A stretch of 64,000 nucleotides of DNA from Bacteroidales bacterium. Lineage in GTDB: Bacteria > Bacteroidota > Bacteroidia > Bacteroidales > F082. A program made the translations under genes and the position numbers. Below the pieces are notes generated by a model, which was given only the letters and a program-made list of their open reading frames with translations, had not been told where the DNA came from and did not search any database. The stretch lies in NCBI GenBank assembly GCA_024709145.1, contig JANJXG010000007.1, positions 1-64,000 on the forward strand, written 5' to 3'. Shown piece after piece: positions 49,326 to 60,940 of the stretch (positions are counted from its first letter, which is position 1; each line of letters starts with the position of its first letter).

Positions 49326-51065
49326 CTATATGTTGAGTGAATTCATCACTTCGAGAATCACCTGGTCAAGTTGCTTATCCACGCGCTCAAAATCATCGCG
49401 GTGGGCAAGCGGCGCTTTGACACCAAAATAAAACTTTATCTTGGGTTCGGTTCCCGAAGGCCTGACACTGATTTTATGTCCATGTTCAGTTACAAATTGT
49501 AAAACATCCGATTTTGGCAAATCGATAAGAGTTTCAGTGTTTTCAATGAGGTTCCGGGTTTTGCGAAGTTCATAATCTTTGATCCATACCAACTTCGAGC
49601 CTGCAATCTCAGCAGGAGGATTGTTTCTGAAACGCTCCATCATCGCTTTGATTTCCTGTGCTCCTGCCATTCCTTTTTTAGTGACAGACAGCAATTTTTC
49701 CTTGTAAAAACCAAATTCGACATAGATATCTTTCAGCAGCTCATACATGCTTTTTCCCTGATCGGCAGCCCATGCGGCGGTTTCCGCGAGCATCACGCAC
49801 GAAATTACGGCATCTTTGTCGCGTACGAAGTCACCTACCAGATAGCCGTAACTCTCTTCTCCACCACCGATAAAGGTTTTTTCGCCTTCCAACTTTCCGA
49901 TGATGTCGGCAATGTACTTGAAACCGGTCAAAACATCATACCGATCCACACCATATTTTTCTGCAATATTAAACAGCAATTCGGAGGTAACAATTGTTTT
50001 GACAATGTATTCGTTGCCGGTAAGTTTTCCTTTTTCGCTCCACTGACTGATCAGGTAGTAAAGAAGCAAACTTGCAGCCTGATTGCCGTTAAGGAGGATA
50101 AACTCGCCTTTGTCGTTTTTCACGGCAATACCCACACGATCGCCATCAGGATCGGTTGCCATAACCAGATCGGCGTCTATTTCCCGGGCTTTTTCGATGG
50201 CCATACTCAGGGCAGCAGGTTCTTCGGGATTAGGTGAATGCACCGTTGGGAAATTCCCATCCACAACATTTTGTGCTTCCACCGTTGTAACCGATTCAAA
50301 ACCAAAAGCTTTTAAGGCCATTGGAACAAGTTTCACCGTGGAACCATGGATCGGAGTAAAAACAATTCTGAAATATTTCTGGCGTTGAATGACTTCCGGG
50401 GAAATGCTAAGCGATTTGACTTTGTTGATGTAAATGCGGTCAAAATCATCACCCAGCAGTTGGATAAGGCTCTCATCAGCTTCAAAACGCACATCGGCAG
50501 GTCCTGATATTTTCTCCACTTCAGCAATTACATTTTTGTCATGTGGAGCAATCAACTGGCCGCCATCATTCCAATAAGCCTTGTAACCATTGTATTCCTT
50601 CGGGTTGTGTGATGCCGTAATGACCACACCACTTTGGCATCCAAAATACCTTACTGCAAACGACAACTCCGGAGTGGGTCGAAGGCTTTCAAAGAGAAAA
50701 ACCTTAATACCATTGGCCGACATCACCTCAGCAGTAATTCGGGCAAAAAAGTCGCTGTTGTTGCGGCAGTCGTGAGCGATGGCAATAGCCGGTGTTGGTA
50801 GTTCAGGAAACATTTTCCTGATATAATTGGCCAATCCCTGGCTTGCCATTGCAACAGTGTATTTGTTCATGCGGTTCGTTCCTGCGCCCATGATGCCTCG
50901 CAATCCACCAGTTCCAAATTCCAGATTGCGGTAAAAACTTTCCATTAACTCCTGGGGATCATTTTCGATTAAATGCTTCACCAGGGCAATGGTATCGTCG
51001 TCGTAAGGTGCTTTGAGCCAGTTTTCGGCCTTTTCCAAAATAGCCGGATCAATTTGTTGCTTCAT
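49326..51065 (-). CDS. Phosphoglucomutase/phosphomannomutase family protein
   Basis: A 579-residue alpha-D-phosphohexomutase. The catalytic phosphoserine loop is TASHNPKEYNG (Ser152), the metal loop is DPDGDRV (304-310), the sugar-specificity loop is GGEESYG near residue 407 and the phosphate-binding loop is RPSGTEPK near the C-terminus. The length matches the large phospho-sugar mutase subgroup that acts on glucose-1/6-phosphate. It starts inside the stop of the GxxExxY gene (ATGA overlap). In this operon it would supply glucose-1-phosphate for UDP-glucose; it could also feed the glycogen operon. Confidence 0.93.
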   Translation of the reverse strand: MKQQIDPAILEKAENWLKAPYDDDTIALVKHLIENDPQELMESFYRNLEFGTGGLRGIMGAGTNRMNKYTVAMASQGLANYIRKMFPELPTPAIAIAHDCRNNSDFFARITAEVMSANGIKVFLFESLRPTPELSFAVRYFGCQSGVVITASHNPKEYNGYKAYWNDGGQLIAPHDKNVIAEVEKISGPADVRFEADESLIQLLGDDFDRIYINKVKSLSISPEVIQRQKYFRIVFTPIHGSTVKLVPMALKAFGFESVTTVEAQNVVDGNFPTVHSPNPEEPAALSMAIEKAREIDADLVMATDPDGDRVGIAVKNDKGEFILLNGNQAASLLLYYLISQWSEKGKLTGNEYIVKTIVTSELLFNIAEKYGVDRYDVLTGFKYIADIIGKLEGEKTFIGGGEESYGYLVGDFVRDKDAVISCVMLAETAAWAADQGKSMYELLKDIYVEFGFYKEKLLSVTKKGMAGAQEIKAMMERFRNNPPAEIAGSKLVWIKDYELRKTRNLIENTETLIDLPKSDVLQFVTEHGHKISVRPSGTEPKIKFYFGVKAPLAHRDDFERVDKQLDQVILEVMNSLNI

Positions 51066-51460
51066 ACTTGTATCTTTTTGAGGTTGTTAACTTTTTTAAA
51101 ACCGTCGATTAAGCGTTCTTCTGATGGGTTGAGTAAAATACCCAGGCTACAACCAGAGAAAGTGAGGATGGTATTTAGCTTTTGCAACGCCCTCCCCTCC
51201 CTGTCGTTGTGTGGAACAATCTCAACAGCAATTTCTTCTTCAACAATAAAATCGCAAAGGAGTTTTTCTTCAATCCGGATTCCTTTATAATGAATTCCAA
51301 CCGGTGTTTGAACCCTGAATCTTATGCCTCTGAGTCTGAATTCATGAGCGAGACAGCTTCTGAAAACTTCCGGAATGATGCCCGGCCCTGTTATGGCGTG
51401 CACCTCCCGGGCACAATCATATACCAGAGTAGCTAAACTATTTCGGCGGCTCTTGTCCAT
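51062..51460 (-). CDS. GxxExxY-type protein
   Basis: A 132-residue protein of the GxxExxY family, a PD-(D/E)xK-like nuclease fold of unknown role. The signature is GPGIIPEVFRSCLAHEF (the Tyr position is Phe). The fold continues with HYKGIRIEEKLLCDFIVEEEIAVEIVP; the usual VELKA Lys is missing (VEIVPHN), so a nuclease active site is doubtful. It overlaps the rfbD gene by 23 bases and the phosphohexomutase gene by four. Members are often found inside polysaccharide gene clusters, without a known reason. Confidence 0.82.
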   Translation of the reverse strand: MDKSRRNSLATLVYDCAREVHAITGPGIIPEVFRSCLAHEFRLRGIRFRVQTPVGIHYKGIRIEEKLLCDFIVEEEIAVEIVPHNDREGRALQKLNTILTFSGCSLGILLNPSEERLIDGFKKVNNLKKIQV

Positions 51461-52313
51461 TGATTTCTTGCAAACATTTCAACAGGCTGTCTTTCCAATA
51501 GGGAACCTGAATCTGAAAATGGTTTTTAAATTTCTCTTTACTCAATACGCTGTAAAAAGGTCGTTTGGTCTTTACCGGATAGGCTGAGGACGGGATAGCA
51601 AGAACTTTGCAATCCAGATGCTCAGCTTCCATAATGGCTTTGGCAAAATCATACCAACTGATGGCACCTTCGTTGCTGAAGTGATAGACCTCTTTCAGGT
51701 ATTGTCCGTGATACTGGTCGGCAAAAAGCATGATGGCCCAGGCAAGGTCAAATGCCCAGGTAGGAGTCCCAACCTGATCAGCCACCACCTTGAGCTCCTG
51801 ACGCTCCTTACCAAGCCTGATCATGGTTTTCACAAAGTTGTTTCCAAAAGCAGCATAGAGCCAACTGGTACGGATGATCACAAACGAACATCCCTTTCCG
51901 GTGAGGATAGCTTCACCCCTCGCTTTGCTTTTGCCGTAGGCGGAAATGGCCGATATGGGGTCACTTTCTTCGTATGGCTTAAAATTTTCTCCATCAAAAA
52001 CATAATCTGTTGATATATGAATCAGCAGGGCTTTCTGTTTTCTGCAGGCGTCTGCCAGAATACCAACTGCCTGAGCATTGATGGTTTCAGCCAGCGTGGG
52101 TTCGTCCTCTGCTTTATCCACAGCTGTGTATGCAGCGCAATTGATGCAGATTTCGATTCCGTGTATTTCAAAATAACCATCAACAGCATCCTTTCGGGTG
52201 ATATTCAGTTCATCCACATCTGTAAAATACCACTGATGAACACGGTCTTTCAGCGCGATTTTTTGTAGTTCGCTGCCGAGCTGTCCTTTACTACCTGTTA
52301 CCAGAATATTCAT
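51438..52313 (-). CDS. rfbD: dTDP-4-dehydrorhamnose reductase
   Basis: A 291-residue SDR enzyme that reduces dTDP-4-dehydrorhamnose to dTDP-L-rhamnose with NAD(P)H. The cofactor loop is TGSKGQLGSELQ (6-17). The motif STDYVFDGENFKPYEESD (101-118) and the catalytic pair Tyr126/Lys130 in YGKSK are as in RfbD. rfbA, rfbB and rfbC are not in this window, so the pathway must be completed elsewhere. It follows the UDP-xylose synthase gene by 47 bases in the same operon. Confidence 0.93.
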   Translation of the reverse strand: MNILVTGSKGQLGSELQKIALKDRVHQWYFTDVDELNITRKDAVDGYFEIHGIEICINCAAYTAVDKAEDEPTLAETINAQAVGILADACRKQKALLIHISTDYVFDGENFKPYEESDPISAISAYGKSKARGEAILTGKGCSFVIIRTSWLYAAFGNNFVKTMIRLGKERQELKVVADQVGTPTWAFDLAWAIMLFADQYHGQYLKEVYHFSNEGAISWYDFAKAIMEAEHLDCKVLAIPSSAYPVKTKRPFYSVLSKEKFKNHFQIQVPYWKDSLLKCLQEINGQEPPK

Positions 52314-52360
52314 TATCAGTATATTAAGTGAATGAAACTAAATATTATCCAAACAATGTG

Positions 52361-53293
52361 TCACACTTCACTGCGAAAAAAGGCAATGGTGCGTTCCAGC
52401 CCTTCATCGAGCTGAACGCGAGGCTGCCAGTCGAGTAATTTTTTAGCCAAACTGATGTCAGGTCTTCGTTGCAAGGGGTCGTCAGTCGGCAAGGGCTGGT
52501 AAATGATCTTTGAGTTCGTTCCTGTCATCCGAATCACTTTTTCGGCCAGTTCGAGCATCGTAAATTCACCCGGGTTACCAATATTGACAGGTCCGGTAAC
52601 CTCATCACCGGTTGCCATCATCCTGATCATTCCTTCAACAAGGTCGTCGACATACTGAAAACTCCTGGTCTGCTGTCCGTTGCCATACATGGTAATATCC
52701 TGTGACCTGAGTGCCTGTACTATGAAATTGCTGACAACCCTTCCATCGTTGGGATGCATTCTGGGACCATAGGTATTGAAAATCCGGATTATTTTGATTC
52801 TCACATCATTTTGATGATGGTAATCCATAAATAATGTCTCGGCACAACGTTTGCCTTCATCATAGCACGACCGTGGTCCGATCGGATTAACATGTCCCCA
52901 ATACGACTCAGTTTGCGGATGCTGCTCCGGGTTTCCATAAACTTCACTGGTAGATGCCTGTAATATCTTGGCTTTGATTCGTTTGGCAAGACCCAGCATA
53001 TTGATGGCTCCCATCACCGAAGTTTTGATGGTTTTGATTGGATTGTACTGATAATGAACCGGAGAAGCCGGGCAGGCCAGGTTATAGATTTCGTCAACTT
53101 CCACAAAATAGGGTGTTGTGACATCGTGTCTCACCAGTTCAAAATAGCGGTGATCCATGAGATGGGCAATATTCTTTTTTTGGCCGGTGAAATAATTATC
53201 CAGGCAAATCACATCATTACCCTCATTGAGCAGGCGTTCGCATAAATGCGAGCCGATAAAACCGGCACCGCCGGTCACCAGTATTCTTTTCAT
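52361..53293 (-). CDS. UDP-glucuronate decarboxylase (UDP-xylose synthase)
   Basis: A 310-residue extended SDR that converts UDP-glucuronate to UDP-xylose with NAD+. The cofactor motif is [10 protein letters not shown] (8-17). The active-site motif is [10 protein letters not shown] (113-122) with Glu117, and the catalytic pair is Tyr144/Lys148 in [11 protein letters not shown]. The SEVYGNP and YDEGKR sequences separate UXS from UDP-galactose epimerases. The gene is directly downstream of ugd, which makes its substrate, so function is well supported. Confidence 0.93.
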   Translation of the reverse strand: MKRILVTGGAGFIGSHLCERLLNEGNDVICLDNYFTGQKKNIAHLMDHRYFELVRHDVTTPYFVEVDEIYNLACPASPVHYQYNPIKTIKTSVMGAINMLGLAKRIKAKILQASTSEVYGNPEQHPQTESYWGHVNPIGPRSCYDEGKRCAETLFMDYHHQNDVRIKIIRIFNTYGPRMHPNDGRVVSNFIVQALRSQDITMYGNGQQTRSFQYVDDLVEGMIRMMATGDEVTGPVNIGNPGEFTMLELAEKVIRMTGTNSKIIYQPLPTDDPLQRRPDISLAKKLLDWQPRVQLDEGLERTIAFFRSEV

Positions 53294-53347
53294 TCAATCG
53301 ATCGTTAGGCCGTTGATGAAAACTTCTTTTCAACGGCTGATTGTTAA

Positions 53348-54673
53348 TTATTTCTCTGTATTGACCCCAATGCAATAGTAGTCAAAACCTTCAGCTTTCA
53401 TTTCTTTAACGTCGTAGATATTTCTACCATCGAAAACAGCCGGTGTCTTGAGTAATTTCTTGATTACACGGAAATTGGGAAACTTAAATTCCGACCATTC
53501 GGTGATGATCATCAAGGCGTCTGCATCGATCAGAGCATCATACTGATCTTTGGCAAACTCGATGCTTTTGTTGAAAATACGCTCTCCCTCGTGCATGGCA
53601 ACAGGGTCGTAAGCCCTCACTTTGGCACCTGCTTCAAGCAATTTGCCAATAACAACCCTCGAAGGTGCCTCACGCATATCGTCGGTATTGGGCTTGAACG
53701 AAAGTCCCCATACAGCTACTGTCTTGCCTTTGAGGTCGTAATTGTAATACTTCATCAATTTATTGAACAAAATTGACTTCTGGTCATCATTTACATCTTC
53801 AACTGATTGCAGTACGCGCAACTCATATCCGTAACCGCGTGCTGTTTTGATGAGGGCTTTTACGTCTTTCGGAAAACACGATCCGCCATAGCCGGTGCCG
53901 GGATAGATGAAATACTTCCCTATTCTGCGATCAGAGCCGATACCTTTGCGAACCATATTGATGTCGGCACCAACGATTTCACACAGATTGGCGATGTCAT
54001 TCATAAAGCTGATTTTGGTAGCCAGCATCGAATTGGCTGCGTATTTTGTCATCTCAGCAGATACTATGTCCATAAAAATCACCGGATGACCGTTCATTGT
54101 GAAAGGCTTATACAGTTTCTTCATCAGGTTTTCGGCTCTTTCTGAATCAACACCAACCACAATGCGGTCGGGTTTCATAAAATCGTCAACAGCAGCACCT
54201 TCCTTTAAAAACTCAGGATTGGAGGCAACATCAAAGGGAATGTTAACACCTCTTTTTTGCTGCGCTTCAAGCACGGCTTTGCGCACTTTTTCTGCAGTTC
54301 CTACAGGTACGGTGCTCTTTGTTACAATAAGCACATAATCCTTCATGTTTTCACCAACCTGACGGGCAACTTCAAGCACATATTTCAGATCAGCACTTCC
54401 ATCCTCATCAGGGGGCGTGCCTACTGCACTGAAAACAACTTCACAATCTTCGAGGGTTGGTGCCAGATCGGTCGTGAAAAACAAACGCTTCTTTTCAACA
54501 TTGCGCTGAACCATTTCTTCCAGTCCCGGCTCGTAAATGGGGATGATTCCGTTGTTAAGATTTTCTATTTTCTTCGTGTCAATGTCAACACAATGGACAT
54601 CAATACCTACCTCGGCAAAACAGGTACCTGTGACCAGTCCGACATAACCTGTACCTACAACTGAAATTTTCAT
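53348..54673 (-). CDS. ugd: UDP-glucose 6-dehydrogenase
   Basis: A 441-residue enzyme oxidising UDP-glucose to UDP-glucuronate with two NAD+. The N-terminal Rossmann motif is [10 protein letters not shown] (7-16). The conserved Lys is in EMTKYAANS (Lys210) and the catalytic Cys266 is in [11 protein letters not shown]. The C-terminal UDP-binding domain holds [16 protein letters not shown]. It is the first gene of the nucleotide-sugar operon; the product passes to the UDP-xylose synthase of the next gene. Confidence 0.96.
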   Translation of the reverse strand: MKISVVGTGYVGLVTGTCFAEVGIDVHCVDIDTKKIENLNNGIIPIYEPGLEEMVQRNVEKKRLFFTTDLAPTLEDCEVVFSAVGTPPDEDGSADLKYVLEVARQVGENMKDYVLIVTKSTVPVGTAEKVRKAVLEAQQKRGVNIPFDVASNPEFLKEGAAVDDFMKPDRIVVGVDSERAENLMKKLYKPFTMNGHPVIFMDIVSAEMTKYAANSMLATKISFMNDIANLCEIVGADINMVRKGIGSDRRIGKYFIYPGTGYGGSCFPKDVKALIKTARGYGYELRVLQSVEDVNDDQKSILFNKLMKYYNYDLKGKTVAVWGLSFKPNTDDMREAPSRVVIGKLLEAGAKVRAYDPVAMHEGERIFNKSIEFAKDQYDALIDADALMIITEWSEFKFPNFRVIKKLLKTPAVFDGRNIYDVKEMKAEGFDYYCIGVNTEK

Positions 54674-54776
54674 GGGGGGTTTGTTTTAATGATTATTCCT
54701 TAATTTTAAATCAGCGAATTTTGTGCTTCCGAAATGCGATTACCACTTTCGTGAAGAAATCTCTTTTTTCGTATGA

Positions 54777-54809
54777 CAAATGTAAGGATTCAGTAAAACA
54801 AAATGCAAA
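54777..54809 (-). promoter_or_regulatory. Probable promoter of the nucleotide-sugar operon
   Basis: On the minus strand TTTG (54809-54806), a 21-base spacer and TACATTTG (54784-54777). The -7 box is perfect; the spacer is at the long end of the range. It implies a leader of roughly 100 bases before ugd in an A/T-rich gap. Confidence 0.6.
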
Positions 54810-54879
54810 GAATAAGTAACTTTTTTAATAATATGATAATCAGTTACATATAACTTATTTTCAATAAAATGATGACGAC

Positions 54880-55908
54880 CTAACCAATTTTGTAGCTGAA
54901 ACCAATCCCCAGCGACTCTTTTAGCTGAAGCCTTGGGCCCTCGCCAATTTGTTTTTTCTCACCCTCAACTTCTTTATAGATAGGGATATTGGTATCGTGA
55001 TCATATTTCAACAGCAGAAAAAAAACTGTCTGAATGCGCTTATTGACCATAAAATTGACCTTGGTTTCCCAGTCTACATCGATATTCCAACGGTTATTCC
55101 GGTCATCGTCCAGGTAGTTGTTGTAAAGGTTAAGCGTCGATGCCAAATCAATGTTTGGCGAAATAGTATGGTTGTAGCTCGCCAAAATGTTGAAACCAAA
55201 TTCAGCCATGAAATTACTTCCGGGCACAACAACTGCTCCTGTTGAATCAAGAATGGCTTTTTGAACACCGAAAGCGCCTTTGTCGGCCAGACTTTGAATA
55301 TTCACAAAAGTGAACTTTCCTGAAGCAGGGCTGAAAAAGAAATCGAACTTATCTTTCTCACTGAATTTGAAACCGAGAGAGGCAGTGAGGTAACCGGGAG
55401 CCATAAATGCTGAAATCAATGTGCTGTCGTTCGGGTATTTATAACCATTGGCAAACTGCGACTTAAAAGTAAACAACGAAGTATAGGTCCAGTTTTTAAA
55501 TGCTTTTTGGGAATAAGAAACAGAAAAATCAAGCCGGTCTTCTGTCTTTTCGAGCCGTTCAACCCCATAACCCACGAATCCAAAGGCAGATTTATGCAAA
55601 AACTCCAGACTCCTGCCATCCTTTTTATATTTAAGCTTGTAATCGATGCTTGCCTTGCCCGACACTGAACTCTCACCCCCGCTTGCCCAATTGGTCAGAC
55701 TCAGTTGATTGAAAGTAAGACCAAATAAAGCTGATGTTTTCCAGTAACTTACTGAATCTTTTTTCATTTTTAGAGTCGTGTCTGCATTCCCGCCTCGAAG
55801 CGATAACGGATCTACAATCAGAAAGATTAAAAACAAGGTGAGTAAGCCGACTCTTCTTAATTGGTTTGGAGTTGGTTGTTTCAAAACGCGCTCAAAAATA
55901 ATCTTCAT
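54880..55908 (-). CDS. DUF3078 domain-containing outer-membrane protein
   Basis: A 342-residue protein of the Bacteroidota DUF3078 family. The domain opens with YWKTSALFGLTFNQLSLTNW, followed by GGESSVSGKAS. An N-terminal hydrophobic segment (GLLTLFLIFLIVDPLSLRG) is preceded by ~20 basic residues and acts as signal. Alternating beta strands and a terminal aromatic pattern (LGIGFSYKIG) suggest a barrel in the outer membrane. The function of DUF3078 is unknown. It is upstream of the divergent metallophosphoesterase gene. Confidence 0.85.
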   Translation of the reverse strand: MKIIFERVLKQPTPNQLRRVGLLTLFLIFLIVDPLSLRGGNADTTLKMKKDSVSYWKTSALFGLTFNQLSLTNWASGGESSVSGKASIDYKLKYKKDGRSLEFLHKSAFGFVGYGVERLEKTEDRLDFSVSYSQKAFKNWTYTSLFTFKSQFANGYKYPNDSTLISAFMAPGYLTASLGFKFSEKDKFDFFFSPASGKFTFVNIQSLADKGAFGVQKAILDSTGAVVVPGSNFMAEFGFNILASYNHTISPNIDLASTLNLYNNYLDDDRNNRWNIDVDWETKVNFMVNKRIQTVFFLLLKYDHDTNIPIYKEVEGEKKQIGEGPRLQLKESLGIGFSYKIG

Positions 55909-56112
55909 TGGTTTATATCTTTGAATATCAATACTTTGATCTTTAACTTCTGGAATATACTATAAACGTCAAAATTTAGAATTATTGTAATCAGTTTTAC
56001 TGATCCATAAAATTCATTTCAATCGGTTTCCCGCGGTTTCCTGTTTGTGTTTATTTTCAAAAACTGACAACAATTACCAAACTTGACTGTTTAACGTGCA
56101 GATAATAAATTT

Positions 56113-57273
56113 ATGAGAGTCATTCAGTTTGTCGTTTTTTTCAGCATCGTATTCACCGTTTACGGTTTGGTAAATGCCTATATTTTTAGTCGGGGTTTGC
56201 GCACTTTTGAGCAGGGCACAGCCATGAGAACATGGTATATCATCGGTTTTTGGTCGTTGGCATCAACTTTTTTTCTTGGTCGCATCCTCGAAAAAGTTTA
56301 CCTCTCTCACCTGAGTGACTTGTTCACCTGGATAGGTTCGTTTTGGCTTGCGGCCATGTTGTATCTCTTTATAACAGTCTTGATAGTTGATATTTTAAGG
56401 TTAGCCAATCATTTTTTCCCTTTCTTTCATTTATTCAGTGAGTCATTTCTGCTTCGTAATCCGCAGTGGATGACCATCATAGCTGCCGTTGTGGTATTTT
56501 TCACCGTGCTTGCAGGCCACATCAACGCCTTAAATCCGCGGATTCATGAACTCAGTATCGAAACTGAAACGGAGTCAAAGGATCGAAAGGAGCTGCGTAT
56601 TGTGATGGCTTCCGATATTCATCTGGGAACCATAATCAGTACAAAACGTCTCAACAAAATCGTAGAAAAAATCAATGGTTTAAAACCCGAGCTTGTGCTT
56701 TTCGCCGGCGATATTGTCGACGAAGACCTTCAGCCGGTTATCAGACAAAACCTTGGCAGTTTGCTCAGTCAGATCAAGGCACCTTTAGGAGTGTTTGGTT
56801 CAACGGGAAATCACGAATACATTGGTGGCGCTGACCCTGCAGTAGAATATCTCAGCAGGCATGGTATCAGCATGCTGCGCGATACCATGGTTGAAGTTGT
56901 TGACAATCTTTATATTGCTGGTCGCGACGACATCGAAGGAAACCGTTTTGGCGGCAAGATTAGAAAAAGCCTGAAAGAAATCAGTGACAACCGCAAAGCG
57001 AACAGCTTTATGATTGTGCTCGATCATCAGCCACGTGCTTATCCCGAAGCAATTAACAATAAAGCAGGATTGGTGTTATCGGGCCATACGCATCATGGTC
57101 AACTCTGGCCGCTTAATTACATCACCCAAGCCATTTTTCCTGTAAGCTGGGGCTACAGGCAATTTGAAAAAACCCATGTTTATGTTAGCAGCGGTTTGGG
57201 AAGCTGGGGACCACCCGTTCGGATTGGTAACCGCCCCGAAATCGTCGTCATCACGCTCAAATTCAAATCCTGA
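56113..57273 (+). CDS. Membrane-anchored metallophosphoesterase, YkuE-like
   Basis: A 386-residue protein. Four membrane segments occupy the first ~135 residues. The C-terminal calcineurin-like phosphoesterase domain has all five motifs: SDIHLG (Asp168, His170), FAGDIVDED (Asp200), STGNHEY (230-236), a His in VLDHQPRAYP, and SGHTHHGQLWP near residue 321. The domain faces the cytoplasm or the outside of the membrane; topology cannot be settled. Relatives act on phospholipid or cell-wall precursors (YkuE/LpxH/YaeI-type). The substrate is unknown. Confidence 0.9.
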   Translation: MRVIQFVVFFSIVFTVYGLVNAYIFSRGLRTFEQGTAMRTWYIIGFWSLASTFFLGRILEKVYLSHLSDLFTWIGSFWLAAMLYLFITVLIVDILRLANHFFPFFHLFSESFLLRNPQWMTIIAAVVVFFTVLAGHINALNPRIHELSIETETESKDRKELRIVMASDIHLGTIISTKRLNKIVEKINGLKPELVLFAGDIVDEDLQPVIRQNLGSLLSQIKAPLGVFGSTGNHEYIGGADPAVEYLSRHGISMLRDTMVEVVDNLYIAGRDDIEGNRFGGKIRKSLKEISDNRKANSFMIVLDHQPRAYPEAINNKAGLVLSGHTHHGQLWPLNYITQAIFPVSWGYRQFEKTHVYVSSGLGSWGPPVRIGNRPEIVVITLKFKS

Positions 57274-57413
57274 TTTACCAAGCAAACGAAAGTTTGACTG
57301 ACTTTGGGTGGGTTAATTTTTGTTAAGCCAGCCCGAACAAACCCTATTCGGATTGTCACAATGAAAAGAGTTCCGATAGATTTTAGTACATTTGCCGGCA
57401 ATTAATCCAATAG

Positions 57414-58895
<1,482 letters not shown>

Positions 58896-58936
58896 TTTAA
58901 AAACAGATAATTACAAAATATTTCAGCATTTGCACT

Positions 58937-60940
58937 ATGAAACATCTGATTCTCTTTTTAAGTTTCTTTTTGTTCATTTGGGGTGTTCAGGCCCAGAAAG
59001 TCAATCAAAAATCCGTTCTGATGACTATTGCGGATGAAAAAGTGTCCACCCAGGAGTTTATGGACGTTTTCACCAAAAACAATATCCAGAATGAAGTGAT
59101 CGACAAAAAATCCCTCGAAGAGTATCTGGATCTGTATATCAATTTTAAATTAAAGGTCAAGGAAGCCGAAAACCTGCAACTGGATACCAACAAAGCTTTT
59201 ATTCAGGAACTTGACGGATACAGAAAACAGCTTGCCAAACCCTATTTCACTGATGAATCGGTGAGTGAGGCATTGCTGCAGGAAGCCTGGCAAAGAAAAC
59301 AACAAGATATCAGGGCTAGCCATATCCTGCTGATGCTCGACAAAAATGCAGCCCCCAAAGATACCCTTGAAGTTTACAACAGGATTATGAAAATCAGGGA
59401 ACGGGCTATCAGGGGTGAAGACTTTGGCGCTCTGGCGGCTGAAACCTCCGAAGACCCCTCAGCCAAGGACAGAGAAGCTATCCCCAACCAAAGAAGCTTC
59501 AGACCCGGCAACAAAGGCGATTTGGGTTATTTTTCTGTTTTCGACATGGTATATCCTTTTGAAACCGGCGCTTACACCACTCCCGTTGGTGAAATCTCGA
59601 TGCCCCTTCGCTCTGAATTTGGCTATCATTTAATTAAAGTGACTGAGAAAACACCTGCAAGCGGACTTACCGAAGCAGCGCATATCTACATCAGTGTTAA
59701 TCCAGATGCTGAAGGTGCCGAAATCGCTGAAAAAGCAGAGAAAGCACAGTTCATTTACGAAAAAATTCAGGCCGGAATGAAATTCGAAGAAGCCGTTAAA
59801 GAGTATTCTGACGACCGTGGCTCAGCTACCCGTGATGGATTGTTGACAAAATTTGCCGTCAATCGCATCGTGCCCGAATTTGTAGCTGCCATAAAAAAAA
59901 TGGAACCTGGTCAAATCAGTGCTCCCGTTCGCACAGTTTACGGTTTTCACATCATCAAACTAATCGGATCTGAAAAGCCGGGCACCTTCGAGGAAGAAGC
60001 TCCCAAGCTGAAAGAAAAACTGGCTAAAGACAGCCGCTCACAAAAGAGCGAAGACGCTGTGATTACACAAATCAAAGCGGATGCGAAATTCAAGTCAAAC
60101 GTTGATAACCTGAATACTTTTACGGCGGGTCTCGATTCAACTTTAGCAGCTGGAAAATTCGATGCAACTCCTTATCAAAATTCTTCAACACCACTGTTTC
60201 AACTTGGAAAACAAAAGTTTACAGTAAAAGATTTTGCAAACTACATCGCTTCTAAACAAGCTGTTCAGCAAAAAACAACCTCCGAGGCCTATGCCTTGAA
60301 GTTGTATCAGGATTTTGTAAAGGAAAGCTGCCTGAAATACGAGGATAGCCAGCTTGAAAAAAAGCATCCGGAATTTGCAGCCCTTATGAAGGAATATCAT
60401 GACGGAATCTTACTTTTCGATTTGATGGACAAGAAGGTTTGGACAAAAGCTATCAAAGATACCATCGGACTCGCTGCTTTCCACGAAGCCCATAAAATGG
60501 ATTATATGTGGAATGAAAGAGCAGAAGCACAAATTTTTACCATTACCAATAAAGCTGAAACAGCGCAAGTTGCCCAAATTCTGAGCCAAATCAGTGATCT
60601 GACTACCGTGCGGTCACGCTTTGAATCCGACAGTTTGAAATCGGTTCGCATCCAGCCTGGTAAATTTGAAAAAAATGACAACAAATACATTGATCTTTGT
60701 GATTGGAAATCAGGTTTATACGGACCTTTTGAAGCCGATGCTGACAAAGCAACCATTTATGTTCAAATCCTGAATATCCTGCCCTCTCAACCAAAAGCCC
60801 TTGATGAGGCCAAAGGGTTGATTACTTCTGATTATCAAAATTATCTCGAGAAAGAATGGGTTAAGGAGCTCCGGGCAAAGTACACGGTGGATGTAAACAC
60901 AAAAAATTTCGAGCTGCTCAAAGCACAATATCCTCAATGA
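58937..60940 (+). CDS. Periplasmic peptidyl-prolyl isomerase, SurA/PpiC type with two rotamase domains
   Basis: A 667-residue exported protein with a signal peptide (MKHLILFLSFFLFIWGVQAQ). The N-terminal helical region is SurA-like. Two parvulin domains follow: ASHILLMLDK ... GDLGYFSVFDMVYPFE (about residues 125-230) and AAHIYISVNPDAEGAE ... FGFHIIKL (about residues 235-340). The C-terminal ~320 residues are helical and specific to the Bacteroidota form. It should assist folding of outer-membrane proteins. It overlaps the next gene by four bases (ATGA). Confidence 0.9.
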   Translation: MKHLILFLSFFLFIWGVQAQKVNQKSVLMTIADEKVSTQEFMDVFTKNNIQNEVIDKKSLEEYLDLYINFKLKVKEAENLQLDTNKAFIQELDGYRKQLAKPYFTDESVSEALLQEAWQRKQQDIRASHILLMLDKNAAPKDTLEVYNRIMKIRERAIRGEDFGALAAETSEDPSAKDREAIPNQRSFRPGNKGDLGYFSVFDMVYPFETGAYTTPVGEISMPLRSEFGYHLIKVTEKTPASGLTEAAHIYISVNPDAEGAEIAEKAEKAQFIYEKIQAGMKFEEAVKEYSDDRGSATRDGLLTKFAVNRIVPEFVAAIKKMEPGQISAPVRTVYGFHIIKLIGSEKPGTFEEEAPKLKEKLAKDSRSQKSEDAVITQIKADAKFKSNVDNLNTFTAGLDSTLAAGKFDATPYQNSSTPLFQLGKQKFTVKDFANYIASKQAVQQKTTSEAYALKLYQDFVKESCLKYEDSQLEKKHPEFAALMKEYHDGILLFDLMDKKVWTKAIKDTIGLAAFHEAHKMDYMWNERAEAQIFTITNKAETAQVAQILSQISDLTTVRSRFESDSLKSVRIQPGKFEKNDNKYIDLCDWKSGLYGPFEADADKATIYVQILNILPSQPKALDEAKGLITSDYQNYLEKEWVKELRAKYTVDVNTKNFELLKAQYPQ

